A stretch of 51,325 bases of DNA from Pseudomonas sp. GM21 (GTDB lineage Bacteria > Pseudomonadota > Gammaproteobacteria > Pseudomonadales > Pseudomonadaceae), in the NCBI RefSeq assembly GCF_000282215.1, contig NZ_AKJS01000106.1:1-51325 (forward strand), in the 5' to 3' direction. The notes beneath the pieces are model-generated. The model made no database searches. It had not been told where the DNA came from and saw only the letters and a program-made list of their open reading frames with translations. How positions within the stretch are numbered: the stretch's first letter is position 1; every line of letters starts with the position of its first letter. Position numbers and translations under genes: made by a program. This document shows, piece after piece, positions 34,778-43,795 of this stretch.

Positions 34778-34956
34778 GTCGCATCGGGGGTTTAGCCGTC
34801 TACTATTGACCGCCGCTTTGAGCTGTAACTGGCATTGACGCTAGGCAAATGCGCTTTGATCACTAAATGGCTACCCGACGAATGCCAGCGATGGCTCCTG
34901 CCTGACGTCACACCAGTGGAAGCCCTACTTAAGAATTCAGTAAAAAGTCATCATAA

Positions 34957-36108
34957 TTAATGACCTAGTACCGAAGGGCTGAGTAACGTATAAAAAACAC
35001 CCATTATAAAAATAGTGACTGACAGGGAATTTATCAGCGCCAACCTTTTTTTGGCCTTCTCGATCAAGCCCAAAAGCTTTTCCTTAGCTCCAATAGCACT
35101 TACCCTCACCGCATCCTCATTTTTCATAACCTCATAGCGCGTCAAGGAACGAGTTATTTGGTCTTTTAATGCATCATACGCCTCGGAATGAATTGTATTT
35201 GCAACAAACGTCAAAATGGTCACGCTCAACAAACCTGCGCAAACGAAAAGCAGTGAAACGAAATCAGCATTCTTTACCAACGCAGCAACGGCGATCAGCG
35301 CCCCGGGAATTGCAAACGCTTTAGACTGGCTTGAGGAAATAGACTCATTAATTTTAGAAATATAGTCCGTAGACTTTTCCTCGATCTCAGACAAAAGCTT
35401 ATTTACAGAAAACTTATGAAGATATACATCATGATTTTCTTGAAAGTTCTTTTTAAGCCTCTTGCTTTGCTGCAAAAGCCAAAGCATTGGCGAAGTGCTA
35501 TCCGTACCATCTAACAGCTCTGCCAGTGACGAGCGCAAAACTTCACGCCGTTCTTTTTCGTGAGCGTCCCCCAAGGAAACAATGTCAAGTAAATATTTTA
35601 GATTCGCGGTATCTTCAGGTTCTATCCCTAGCTTTGTTATATCTGCAAACTCAACCTTTCTATAATCTATCTCATATTTCTTTGCACCCTTGTCAGAGCT
35701 GATATAAAACGCTAGCACCGGATCCGAAGTGCTTCCTCCGTGATCTTTTATCTTAATCAGCAGCGACACCCACTGAACATAAAACTGCATGAGCGAGATA
35801 GTGCGCTCACTTAGTTCCTCGCTGTGAATATTTCTTTCAATTACATAAAACCGCTCTGGTAGTGCTTTACGCTGAACAACCTTTTGCCAAAGCTCAGCCT
35901 CAGACCTCAAAAAAAATGTCGCCGACCAAGATGAGGTAGCTAAACTAATACTTAAAGTCTGATTTGATACAAAATAATCGCCCGTATAACCCAAGCCAGC
36001 AAGGTGCTGGTGGATGTCAATGAGTTTTATTTGCGTAGATGTCACCTCCAGGTTGCCATCATCAATCCGGCAACTGGATTGCTTTAACAGCTCAGCGAGG
36101 ATTTTCAT
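34957..36108 (-). CDS. Membrane protein partner of the NdpA-like protein
   Basis: A 383-aa protein from the ATG at 36108, or 389 aa from a GTG at 36126; neither has a clear RBS. The long N-terminal part (~1-265) is soluble, with a helical charged stretch before the membrane. Hydrophobic segments follow at about 268-305 (two passes, IPGALIAVAALV and LLFVCAGLLSVTILTFVA) and 355-380 (LINSLSVTIFIMGVFYTLL). It overlaps the upstream NdpA-like gene, so the two are co-translated. Soluble sensor plus membrane effector is a common design in abortive-infection systems. The DNA is visibly AT-richer than the surroundings. No family is recognised. Confidence 0.6.
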   Translation of the reverse strand: MKILAELLKQSSCRIDDGNLEVTSTQIKLIDIHQHLAGLGYTGDYFVSNQTLSISLATSSWSATFFLRSEAELWQKVVQRKALPERFYVIERNIHSEELSERTISLMQFYVQWVSLLIKIKDHGGSTSDPVLAFYISSDKGAKKYEIDYRKVEFADITKLGIEPEDTANLKYLLDIVSLGDAHEKERREVLRSSLAELLDGTDSTSPMLWLLQQSKRLKKNFQENHDVYLHKFSVNKLLSEIEEKSTDYISKINESISSSQSKAFAIPGALIAVAALVKNADFVSLLFVCAGLLSVTILTFVANTIHSEAYDALKDQITRSLTRYEVMKNEDAVRVSAIGAKEKLLGLIEKAKKRLALINSLSVTIFIMGVFYTLLSPSVLGH

Positions 36109-37255
36109 CGACGTTGTCTTTATCACCGACGATCACGCGAATTCTTTCACGATCAGCAGCGGAAAGCGGAATCATTAGATAAGTTATGTTTTCATCCACA
36201 AACACGGGCTTATCCGAACCCTCGTACCCTAATGAACCTGACTTAACCGAAACTGAATAGTTACTCTCGAAATCAACGATTTTGATCGATACGCCGTTGT
36301 TCAGGCTCGCTCTGGTCGCTTCGAAAAAATCATTAATCTGAAACCCTTTATCATTCGCAAAATCCGAAAAGGACCCAACAGCCTCGTGACCGTCCGGCAA
36401 CTGCTTATCAACAATATGTTGGATGTCAGTTAGAGAAACCTGCTTGCCGATATTTTTATCCAAGAAGTCATAAACTCCTTGAGTTAGCTTCTCCTGCAAA
36501 GCGGGTTTCAACCCGTTGTGCTGTGAAAAGCTCTTGATGGCCTCGAATAGGTTAGACACACTTTCTTTGTTAGGAATTGTGCTATCGCAACCCAAAGCAG
36601 TTTTAAAGAAGTCTGACTTGGATCGTCCTTCAATGAAATGTAGATACGTAGAACCCTCTTTTTTTGGGTATACGACAGAAAACAATGTCAAATCAAACAT
36701 CGCTGCTTGCCGTAATGCGTCAGTATCAATGGGCTGCAAGGCTTTGGGCTGCAGAGTGTTATCAAATTCAAAGGCACTTTTCTTATCAACCATTACGATC
36801 ATCAATCGGCCTAAGTCATCCTCATCACCTGGCGTTTTATAATGTATAAACACAAGATTACCGCCTTGCAGCGTGCCGCGTTCATTACTATTAGCGACAT
36901 AAACTATCACCGACATCTGCGCTTCGGCGAGTTTCGAAAAGTCAATATTACAAGCAATATATTTTTCAAGATTTACAGGTGTGCTATTAGAGGGCGATCC
37001 AGAAAAATAACTGTGAAATTTATTTTTTCTGCGGAATTTTTTCTCGATTTGCCCAATGAAGTCATTCGCGGCTTTGCTATTAAGATTCCAAAGATTGCCT
37101 AGCACAGATTTGAACGGGTTTCCCACCAAGCTCGTGTCACGCTCCATAGATGCCGTAATGGCAGCGACAACTTCAAACTCGGCAGGAAGCGTTGCTACAC
37201 CGTCAACTGCACCTTCGATGGCTCCAACCTCAGCGGAGACGGTAAGGTTATTCAT
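36092..37255 (-). CDS. NdpA/37-kDa nucleoid-associated-like protein
   Basis: A 387-aa protein resembling the nucleoid-associated NdpA/YejK family. Hallmarks are LVFIHYKTPGDEDDLGRLMIVMVD, KSAFEFDNTLQPK and EGRSKSDFFKTALGC, the last like the GRGEVSDYF segment of NdpA. The C-terminal half is divergent from housekeeping YejK. A GAGGGA RBS eight nt upstream supports the ATG at 37255. It is the first gene of a two-gene unit with the membrane protein. NdpA-like proteins bind DNA, so it could be the sensor or DNA-contacting part of a defence system. AT-rich codon use suggests separate acquisition. Confidence 0.65.
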   Translation of the reverse strand: MNNLTVSAEVGAIEGAVDGVATLPAEFEVVAAITASMERDTSLVGNPFKSVLGNLWNLNSKAANDFIGQIEKKFRRKNKFHSYFSGSPSNSTPVNLEKYIACNIDFSKLAEAQMSVIVYVANSNERGTLQGGNLVFIHYKTPGDEDDLGRLMIVMVDKKSAFEFDNTLQPKALQPIDTDALRQAAMFDLTLFSVVYPKKEGSTYLHFIEGRSKSDFFKTALGCDSTIPNKESVSNLFEAIKSFSQHNGLKPALQEKLTQGVYDFLDKNIGKQVSLTDIQHIVDKQLPDGHEAVGSFSDFANDKGFQINDFFEATRASLNNGVSIKIVDFESNYSVSVKSGSLGYEGSDKPVFVDENITYLMIPLSAADRERIRVIVGDKDNVDENPR

Positions 37256-37303
37256 GTTCTGCTTCCCTCAAGTCATTCAACAGGACACCCCGTTTGAACA
37301 ACG

Positions 37304-37351
37304 GTGATCCCCTTGGCTATAGGACATGGTGTCGAGAAACCAAGGGATCAC
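37304..37351. other. Imperfect inverted repeat between the two defence-like units
   Basis: GTGATCCCCTTGG (37304-37316) pairs with CCAAGGGATCAC (37340-37351) except for one bulged base; the loop is 23 nt. There is no T tract on either strand. It lies in the 242-nt gap between the stop of the 1249-aa gene and the start of the NdpA-like gene. It could be a terminator-like structure, an operator or the end of an old mobile element. The rest of the gap shows no convincing gene. Confidence 0.45.
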
Positions 37352-37497
37352 CACGACCTCCATATGCCGGTGCCATGTTATATACCCTGATTGCCTTGGT
37401 GGCCAATAGATACTACAGAATCTCATAATGCTGTATATAAATATAGTATTTGGTGTGTTTCGCAAAGCGGGTTATTAGAATCCGCACCATAAACGGT

Positions 37498-40400
37498 TCA
37501 CATCTTCATCTTGCCCTGCTCAGCTCTCACATCTTCGCGCTCTGCATGGCGGGTCCAGTCATCGGAAATAGCCATCAACATCGCCGACGTTCGAGGGTAA
37601 ATGAATGTTGCATCCGCCCAATCCTTGTACCGAGCGGCTAACTCGCGCTCTTGCCCTCCGCCCTCGTTGAATCCCTTACTGAAAACACCGCGCTTATTGA
37701 AGCACTCGATGGCGAACCCGCGTTCGATATGCTCGGCGGCGATCGATTCAATCATTTGGCAAACTGCTGATGGTGGCCAGAACGATTCGCTAGGGTCCTG
37801 CGGTGCGTGAGCGAGAATGTAGCCAATGCGCTGGTCACCAGAGTCACTGATGTCTTTTGATGCTGCCAAAGTTCGAACCTTTGTAGCCCATTCGTAGAGA
37901 GCCTGAGCATCGATTTTCTCGTCGCACAGACCAGGTACTGTTTTGAAATCCGTTAGCAGGTTGTATGAGATTGTTGCCCGCGATTTCATCTCGGCTGTAA
38001 TGACCTGATCGGATGGCGAGTTCTTACCTCTGAACACATGCGAAAGCACGTCGGCGAACATCTCAGGGTCAGAAGCCAGAAGACTGAAGATCGTCAGCGG
38101 CTCATTTTCATCCCGCAGCAGAGGCAGATAGGCATACTCCAACTTCGCGACTTCCAACTTGTCGATATCGCTGCGGTGACGTAAGTCCTTAAGCGCCTGC
38201 GTAACGTAATACGAAAGCATGGTGCCCGAACGCTTGATGCCGTTTTCTAGCTGACGAGCCCCTTTGGCAAGTAGGTTCACTAGCAAACTCGTCGGTAGGT
38301 CTTTGCCACGGTTGTGCACCAATCCCAAGACATCAATATCCCGTTCCACGCTACGAAACTGGTCAATCGCAAACAGCAAATCGTCGAGCGGAGCTTGGAC
38401 TGGCAACAAGCCCATGTGCCGCCAGTACTGGTCACGTGTCTCGGCACCAAGGCTTTCGACATACGCCCAGGTCGAAGGGTTAGCTGGCCACCCAAGTAAG
38501 AGTTTGCCTTTAGTGGCGTCGTCCGCGATTTGCGCTAATACGCGGCCTTTGAATGCATCCTTCCATTCTTCGCAGAACAGGGCTGATCCAGCGGCAGATA
38601 CGTAGTACGAAAGGCTCGGTGGTGCGGTGGGCTCGAGTGAGCCTTGTATCAGCTCAAGCATTTGATTGAGGGTGATCGATAGGTGGACTAACACCTGACC
38701 GAGCAGGTCGGGAAGCTTGACCATCTTCGCAAGTTTCAGGATGCCAGGCACCCCGTCACGGTCGAGTACGCGTTGTAGCACTTCTTTACGTAAATTAGTA
38801 GAGTCCTCTATAGAGCCTGCAGTGTACTTGCCGATATGCGGCATCCAGTCATCAAACACAAGCCGGTCAGATACTAGAGGGTCGACAGGGCGGTGGCGTT
38901 CGACCACATCTTGCACTGCGATCAACTCTTCGTTTGTTAATGCCCAGTCTGAGTCGCCAAAATACTCATTGCGGGCGGACTCATCCTTAAGTAAATGCCA
39001 GATCGTGCAACCCTCGGCTATTTGGTGAGCAGTGAGATAGTTGTCGACGCTGGTGAGCACCTTCACCCGACTCGTTGGTTGAAGTTCTCCCAACGCCTTA
39101 ATCAAGATTCCAAGGCGTGTCTCATCATTTCCGGCCGTTATCAGTGCTCGATCAACAACGGCGGTTTCAAAATCCCACACCAATCCAAATGTGATTTCTT
39201 CGGTGTTTTCAGGCGCGGAATCATGCAATTTCGGGTGCTGGGTGGGTGAGCTGGTGTCGTGATGACGCGGAAGGAGCTTCTCGAGTAGCTGCCAGCCTAC
39301 GACAGGACACGCCAACAGGATGGCATCGAGGCATGCGATCCGCTGTGGTTGCAATGCGTACGTATTGGGTGACCAGCCCAATAGGATGTCGCGCAAACTG
39401 TTAATTGGCCTGTTTACGTAGTTCGATTCCGGTTCCGGATCCAGCTGGCCGAGCTTCGCGAGTACCAACGCGGCGCGGTTTAGGTATCGAGGTTCCCAAG
39501 CGATCGTCTCCAGCGCCCAGAGTAAACGCACGTGCGGACTGGCTGGGCCAAAGAGACGGTCCCGCTCCGATTTGAAGATCTGCGCAACCTGCTCAGGGGC
39601 GCCCTCCAGCATAGACTCGAGGGCCTTCAAAAAAGGGTTGGGCGCGGCCTCCGCAAATAGCGAAGTCTGATCGCCGAGACGAAGTATCGAATGATGCGAT
39701 TTGCTCCAATCCGGCAGCGCGTTAATTACGTCATCGACAAATTGTTGAGGAGTTCTTCCTTTGACGTGCAAGCCGGCGACGTCATGCATAGAAGCAATGA
39801 TGAGAAGCGTCAATGCAAGCCCATCGCGCAACCAACTGCTGTAATCGGCTGGTGCGGCTTTAGCCTGGTTGAACTTTTGATCTCGTGAAGGCTGTTCCGG
39901 CTGTTTGCCAAACACCTTGACGATTGCTGCGTGCAACCGCGTGAGATCATCCTCGGTCAGTTGACTGCCGTAGAAGTAAAAAGCGTCAACCGGTGCCCGC
40001 ACCTTCCAAACGTCAGCCTCCCTGTCCACCGGACGATCGGGAAAACTAAGTGAAGGCATAAGGGCGTTTTCCAGCGTCGAGTAGGAAGGATAGTCTCCCA
40101 ATTCCTTCAAAATGGCGCAGTCAGATTCAAGATCACTCGACCATCCGCCGGCCAGAAAAGCAGGCTTCAGCACAGCTGTCTGCTGTAACCAAACCGGATC
40201 AGCCGCGGGCTTGTTGTTTATCAACCGTTTCAGGATGGTCAAGCTGCGTCCACATCGATGGGCAAGCTCGTAACCTTGGCTGTGATCAAGCCCCATCTCA
40301 ATGAACCCATCCACCATGCCTGAGGCTGTCGGGCGCTTGAGCACGGCTCCGCGTTTGGCCAATGCTCCGGTAGCAGCAGATAGCGTGGGGCATTTTTTAC

Positions 40401-41247
40401 CAAGAGCGCCAGCCAGTAAATCGGCCTCTCCCGTCGCGATAAAGACCAGGCCCGCATGCATTCCAAAGAACCTTGCAGCTGATTGAGTTCGAATGATTAG
40501 CGTTCTGGACTCAAGTGACTCGCGAATGGCCGGCGCTGCAGATCGAATCGCCGCCACCGCGAATGCGATGACTTCCTCAGACGTCTCTGCACCCAGCATA
40601 AAGGAGTCGGCTGGTCCGCAAAGCTTCGCGATCAGGTCGTCCGCCTCGCGCTGCCGATTGGCAATGACAAGCTTTTCTGTGAGCGCAGGCTTGAACTGCG
40701 TGCTGAACTCTTCCCAGTACTCGTCGGTACTCAAAGCCCCTTCTTGGGGAGCCGTCTCGAGGACATTGCGAGCGTATCGAGCAGCAATCGCAGGATGATC
40801 TTTCAGCCATTGGACAAGCTGGACGCCATCGAGATATTTAACGTCTTTCCATTTACCCTCTCGGCGGCGGTCGTCTTCCCACTCCGGTATCTTCTTCTTC
40901 GGCGTGTCCCAAGATCCGAGGTTGACGAGAACCAGTGTATTTTCGCGCATCTCGTCGACGGGCGTTTGACCAGTCCGCTTCTCGTAGTCGGCCGTAGCTT
41001 TTGCCGCACCAGGACCGGTGCCGAACTCCCACTTAGATTTCCCGCCTGGGACGAAGCTCTTGGCCTCAGTAGTTTCTAGGTCGCCGTCCCAGCCTCGCAA
41101 TTGGCTGGCCTCGCCGCTAGGGAACCGGAATCGGGTCGCGTCATCAATTGTCTTGCGTATCAGATCCGCCAACATGGCCATCAACATGTCACGGGCATTC
41201 ATCCGGTCGGCCCACGTTTCAAGAGCCTTTTCGTCGATCCATTGCAT
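37498..41247 (-). CDS. Large putative defence protein, nuclease-like N-terminus and STAND-like body
   Basis: A 1249-aa protein. Residues ~45-95 (RGWDGDLETTEAKSFVPGGK, then WEFGTG and ATADYEKRT) resemble a PD-(D/E)xK-type nuclease segment with conserved Asp-Gly, Trp-Glu and basic residues. Residues ~190-350 look like a degenerate STAND NTPase: FMLGAETSEEVIAFAVAAI sits where a P-loop would be, but no GxxxxGK[ST] is present. HRCGRSLTILKRLI resembles a sensor or arginine helix. The remaining ~800 residues are helical, repeat-like and could bind a ligand. The ATG at 41247 is fixed by AAGGA upstream. The architecture recalls Avs-like phage sensors, but membership is not established. Confidence 0.62.
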   Translation of the reverse strand: MQWIDEKALETWADRMNARDMLMAMLADLIRKTIDDATRFRFPSGEASQLRGWDGDLETTEAKSFVPGGKSKWEFGTGPGAAKATADYEKRTGQTPVDEMRENTLVLVNLGSWDTPKKKIPEWEDDRRREGKWKDVKYLDGVQLVQWLKDHPAIAARYARNVLETAPQEGALSTDEYWEEFSTQFKPALTEKLVIANRQREADDLIAKLCGPADSFMLGAETSEEVIAFAVAAIRSAAPAIRESLESRTLIIRTQSAARFFGMHAGLVFIATGEADLLAGALGKKCPTLSAATGALAKRGAVLKRPTASGMVDGFIEMGLDHSQGYELAHRCGRSLTILKRLINNKPAADPVWLQQTAVLKPAFLAGGWSSDLESDCAILKELGDYPSYSTLENALMPSLSFPDRPVDREADVWKVRAPVDAFYFYGSQLTEDDLTRLHAAIVKVFGKQPEQPSRDQKFNQAKAAPADYSSWLRDGLALTLLIIASMHDVAGLHVKGRTPQQFVDDVINALPDWSKSHHSILRLGDQTSLFAEAAPNPFLKALESMLEGAPEQVAQIFKSERDRLFGPASPHVRLLWALETIAWEPRYLNRAALVLAKLGQLDPEPESNYVNRPINSLRDILLGWSPNTYALQPQRIACLDAILLACPVVGWQLLEKLLPRHHDTSSPTQHPKLHDSAPENTEEITFGLVWDFETAVVDRALITAGNDETRLGILIKALGELQPTSRVKVLTSVDNYLTAHQIAEGCTIWHLLKDESARNEYFGDSDWALTNEELIAVQDVVERHRPVDPLVSDRLVFDDWMPHIGKYTAGSIEDSTNLRKEVLQRVLDRDGVPGILKLAKMVKLPDLLGQVLVHLSITLNQMLELIQGSLEPTAPPSLSYYVSAAGSALFCEEWKDAFKGRVLAQIADDATKGKLLLGWPANPSTWAYVESLGAETRDQYWRHMGLLPVQAPLDDLLFAIDQFRSVERDIDVLGLVHNRGKDLPTSLLVNLLAKGARQLENGIKRSGTMLSYYVTQALKDLRHRSDIDKLEVAKLEYAYLPLLRDENEPLTIFSLLASDPEMFADVLSHVFRGKNSPSDQVITAEMKSRATISYNLLTDFKTVPGLCDEKIDAQALYEWATKVRTLAASKDISDSGDQRIGYILAHAPQDPSESFWPPSAVCQMIESIAAEHIERGFAIECFNKRGVFSKGFNEGGGQERELAARYKDWADATFIYPRTSAMLMAISDDWTRHAEREDVRAEQGKMKM

Positions 41248-41690
41248 GGTTGATCCTTCTTTCCCTGATACCAATCATGAAAGACAAGATCATAGCCACA
41301 CAGCCATCACACCGCCATCATGCTCAAGGTGCTTCCTGTCGAGAAAAAGCAGGCAACTGCGCATGAATTGGCTTATCAATTATGAATTACCGGCATACCC
41401 GCAATGAGGGGATGGCAACGATGGGGCGCTTTAAATCCTTGGCTTTAAAAAAAACTGCGGAACTGCCTTGGAGGTCCCGCCGTTCACGGTTTGCAGGCCA
41501 TTCTGAAAATCTCCAAATCTAACCTCTGTCTACCCGCGATCAGACACAAAGCAGCACTCATCTAACAAGTTGCACCGGCTCTTCAAATCCTCGTCTAGGG
41601 TTGATTCGTGAAAAGCCTTCTAGCTCTTACGTGGCAAGATTGGGTGTTGACGCTCACGGGTGCGCATTTCCCACGAATGGAGAAAAGACA
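41248..41690. other. Gene-free divergent region
   Basis: This 443-nt region separates the large minus-strand gene from the small plus-strand gene and must contain their promoters. No convincing ORF, hairpin terminator or strong palindrome was seen. Confidence 0.4.
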
Positions 41691-42116
41691 ATGAGTGAGC
41701 GGTCGATAACGCAGTTCTTTTCCGCCCTAGGGGCTCCGTTGCGTATGCTGCGGCAGTCTTGGGGAGCAGAGCGAGCCGATGGCACTGTGTTCCTTCGCGT
41801 GTGGCAAGACAGATGCCATACGCATGAGGGGAAACGGTACGTTCAGTTGACCCATCTGGAAAAGTACGGTGGTGACAGCAAAAATTTTGGATACAAAGAA
41901 CGGCAGAGCCACGTTCAAAAAATTCGGGAAGGAGCTAAGTGCTACTTGGTAATGTGCCTAGCGAAAGACCCAGTAGCCAGTCCCCGAGATATTAAGTCGT
42001 TTAACAAGGACTCAGTATTCGTGGGCGGAGAATTGAAGCAGTGCGATAGCGACTGGTGGATTGAGATCGCTGACAAGGTTCCATCCTATGAACTGATGCA
42101 GATCCCATCTACCTAA
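41691..42116 (+). CDS. Hypothetical protein of the IS-flanked cargo
   Basis: A 141-aa soluble protein with no recognised family. Notable is a core of aromatic and basic residues (RQSWGAERADGTVFLRVWQD and SDWWIEIADKVPSYEL), which could form a small mixed alpha/beta nucleic-acid-binding fold. The ATG at 41691 is supported by GGAG eight nt upstream; longer versions from upstream codons lack this. It is divergent from the 1249-aa gene, so they may share regulation. A role in the same system is inferred only from position. Confidence 0.55.
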   Translation: MSERSITQFFSALGAPLRMLRQSWGAERADGTVFLRVWQDRCHTHEGKRYVQLTHLEKYGGDSKNFGYKERQSHVQKIREGAKCYLVMCLAKDPVASPRDIKSFNKDSVFVGGELKQCDSDWWIEIADKVPSYELMQIPST

Positions 42117-42157
42117 CGGTCGCTGTATAGGCGTCATCGTTTCAAGCCCTTTCCGAA

Positions 42158-42172
42158 TGACTGCTGCTGGCC
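42158..42172 (+). repeat. IS target half-site, inner flank of copy 2
   Basis: TGACTGCTGCT followed by GGCC, the counterpart of 34763-34777 in inverted orientation. Confidence 0.7.
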
Positions 42173-43785
42173 GATTCTGTTGAAAAAGTAGCTCCCCCGT
42201 CTGACCTGCGGCAAAATTCGCGCATCGGCCAGCAGGGAAGCACGCAGTATGATGGGACAGTTATCGAGTGGGCAGGAGCGACTGTTTTACTCGTTCAACC
42301 TTGAAGACCACATCCCCGCCAATCACCTTCTGCGTAGCGTTGATCGGTGTCTCGATCTGAGCGATTTGCGCCATTACCTCGCCGATTTTTACAGCCCAAT
42401 TGGGCGTCCTTCGATTGACCCAGAGTTAATGATCCGCATGCTGATCGTGGGCTATTGCTACGGTATTCGCTCCGAGCGGCGGCTGTGCGAAGAGGCCCAT
42501 TTGAACCTGGCGTATCGCTGGTTCTGCCGGTTAAGTCTTGAAGATGAAGTCCCCAATCACTCGACCTTTTCCAAGAATCGACACGGCCGTTTTCGGGACA
42601 GTGATCTGTTTCGCTGGTTGTTCAATGAAGTGCTGCGTCGCTGCATGGACGCCGGTCTGGTCAAGGGCGAAGGCTTTGCCGTGGACGCCAGCATCATCAA
42701 AGCGGATGCGAGTCGGCAGCGCGGGGTACCGGGAGATGAACAGGTCAACTGGAGCGATCCGGCCCTGAGCACCCGCGCCGTGCGTGAGTATCTTGAGGCA
42801 CTCGATGAAGAGGCTCTGGCCGAAACGCTACCGAAGCGCCTACCGCTGACGGATCCTCAGGCCCGCTGGACCGCAGCTCCAGGCGGCCCAGCTTTCTACG
42901 CTTATTCCACGAATTATCTGATCGATACCGAGCACGGCGTGATCATGGATGTCGAGCCCACACCGGCTCATCGAACCGCAGAAGTCGAGAGCACCAAGAC
43001 GATGATCGAACGGGTCGAAGTGCAGTTCGACATCAAGCCGGAACGCCTCATTGGCGATACCGCTTACGGAACCGCGCCGATGCTGGCCTGGATGGTGGAG
43101 GAAAAAGACATCGAGCCGCATGTGCCGGTGTGGGACAAAACCGAGCGAAAGAACGACAGTTTTTCGAGTAACGATTTCCACTGGAATGAAGAGGCTGAGG
43201 AATACCGCTGCCCGGCCGGAAACCCATTGCGCAGCGAATGGCGAGCCTTCAAAAATGAGCGTTCACACGTCACCAAAGCCAACACCATCATCTTCCGATC
43301 CCGGCAGACCGACTGCGTTGCCTGTCCGATGAAAGCCAAGTGCTGCCCCAACACTTCGGCTCGCAAGATCGTCCGCAGCGTCCATGAAGCTGCTCGTGAT
43401 GTGGCTCGGCGCATTGCAGTAACGCCGGCGTATCAGCGCTCTCGCCACGAACGTAAGAAGGTCGAAATGTTGTTCGCCCACCTCAAGCGCATCCTGAAAC
43501 TGGATCGCTTGCGACTACGTGGCATGAGTGGCGCGACTGATGAATTCACGCTGGCTGCTGCGGTGCAGAACCTGCGACGGCTGGCCAAATTTTCTTCTCA
43601 AGGGCCACCGGTTACGGGATAGGTGCGTCTGCACAAAGCAAAAAACCTCAAATCAACCCAATAGCCGAGCTGCAAAGCTCAACGAAGGGCCGAAAAACCA
43701 CTCAATGTGGTGAGTAGGTTCTCCAGTGGAGATCGTGCGTGAGTTCAGCCGATCTGCAAATCAGACTTTTTCAACAGAATCGGCC
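42169..43785 (+). mobile_element. IS1182-like insertion sequence, copy 2
   Basis: The same 17-bp perfect terminal inverted repeats as copy 1, at 42173-42189 and 43765-43781, with GGCC outside both ends. Total length including GGCC is 1617 bp, identical to copy 1. Orientation is opposite, so the pair could act as a composite element or provide sites for inversion of the cargo. Confidence 0.88.
42249..43622 (+). CDS. IS1182-family transposase, copy 2
   Basis: A 457-aa DDE transposase full length like copy 1, with the same catalytic segments (AVDASIIKADAS, IGDTAYGTA, KKVEMLFAHLKRIL). Differences from copy 1 are scattered along the protein, for example SVDRC for SIDQC, FYAYS for FFAYS and KFSSQ for KFTSQ. 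Both reading frames are intact, so both copies could be active. It begins 60 nt inside the left terminal repeat. Confidence 0.92.
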   Translation: MMGQLSSGQERLFYSFNLEDHIPANHLLRSVDRCLDLSDLRHYLADFYSPIGRPSIDPELMIRMLIVGYCYGIRSERRLCEEAHLNLAYRWFCRLSLEDEVPNHSTFSKNRHGRFRDSDLFRWLFNEVLRRCMDAGLVKGEGFAVDASIIKADASRQRGVPGDEQVNWSDPALSTRAVREYLEALDEEALAETLPKRLPLTDPQARWTAAPGGPAFYAYSTNYLIDTEHGVIMDVEPTPAHRTAEVESTKTMIERVEVQFDIKPERLIGDTAYGTAPMLAWMVEEKDIEPHVPVWDKTERKNDSFSSNDFHWNEEAEEYRCPAGNPLRSEWRAFKNERSHVTKANTIIFRSRQTDCVACPMKAKCCPNTSARKIVRSVHEAARDVARRIAVTPAYQRSRHERKKVEMLFAHLKRILKLDRLRLRGMSGATDEFTLAAAVQNLRRLAKFSSQGPPVTG

Positions 43786-43795
43786 GTTTGCTGCC
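43782..43795 (+). repeat. IS target half-site, outer flank of copy 2
   Basis: GGCC followed by GTTTGCTGCC, matching the outer flank of copy 1 in inverted orientation at 13 of 14 positions. Confidence 0.7.

Noticed and set aside
37277..37465. Minus-strand 62-aa ORF between the two defence-like units
   Set aside because: It spans the inverted repeat and lacks an RBS; it is more likely regulatory DNA or decayed element sequence.
33150..43785. A true composite transposon with a direct target duplication outside both IS copies
   Set aside because: The outer flanks are inverted, not direct, copies of each other; each IS seems to have its own GGCC duplication in a separate motif copy.
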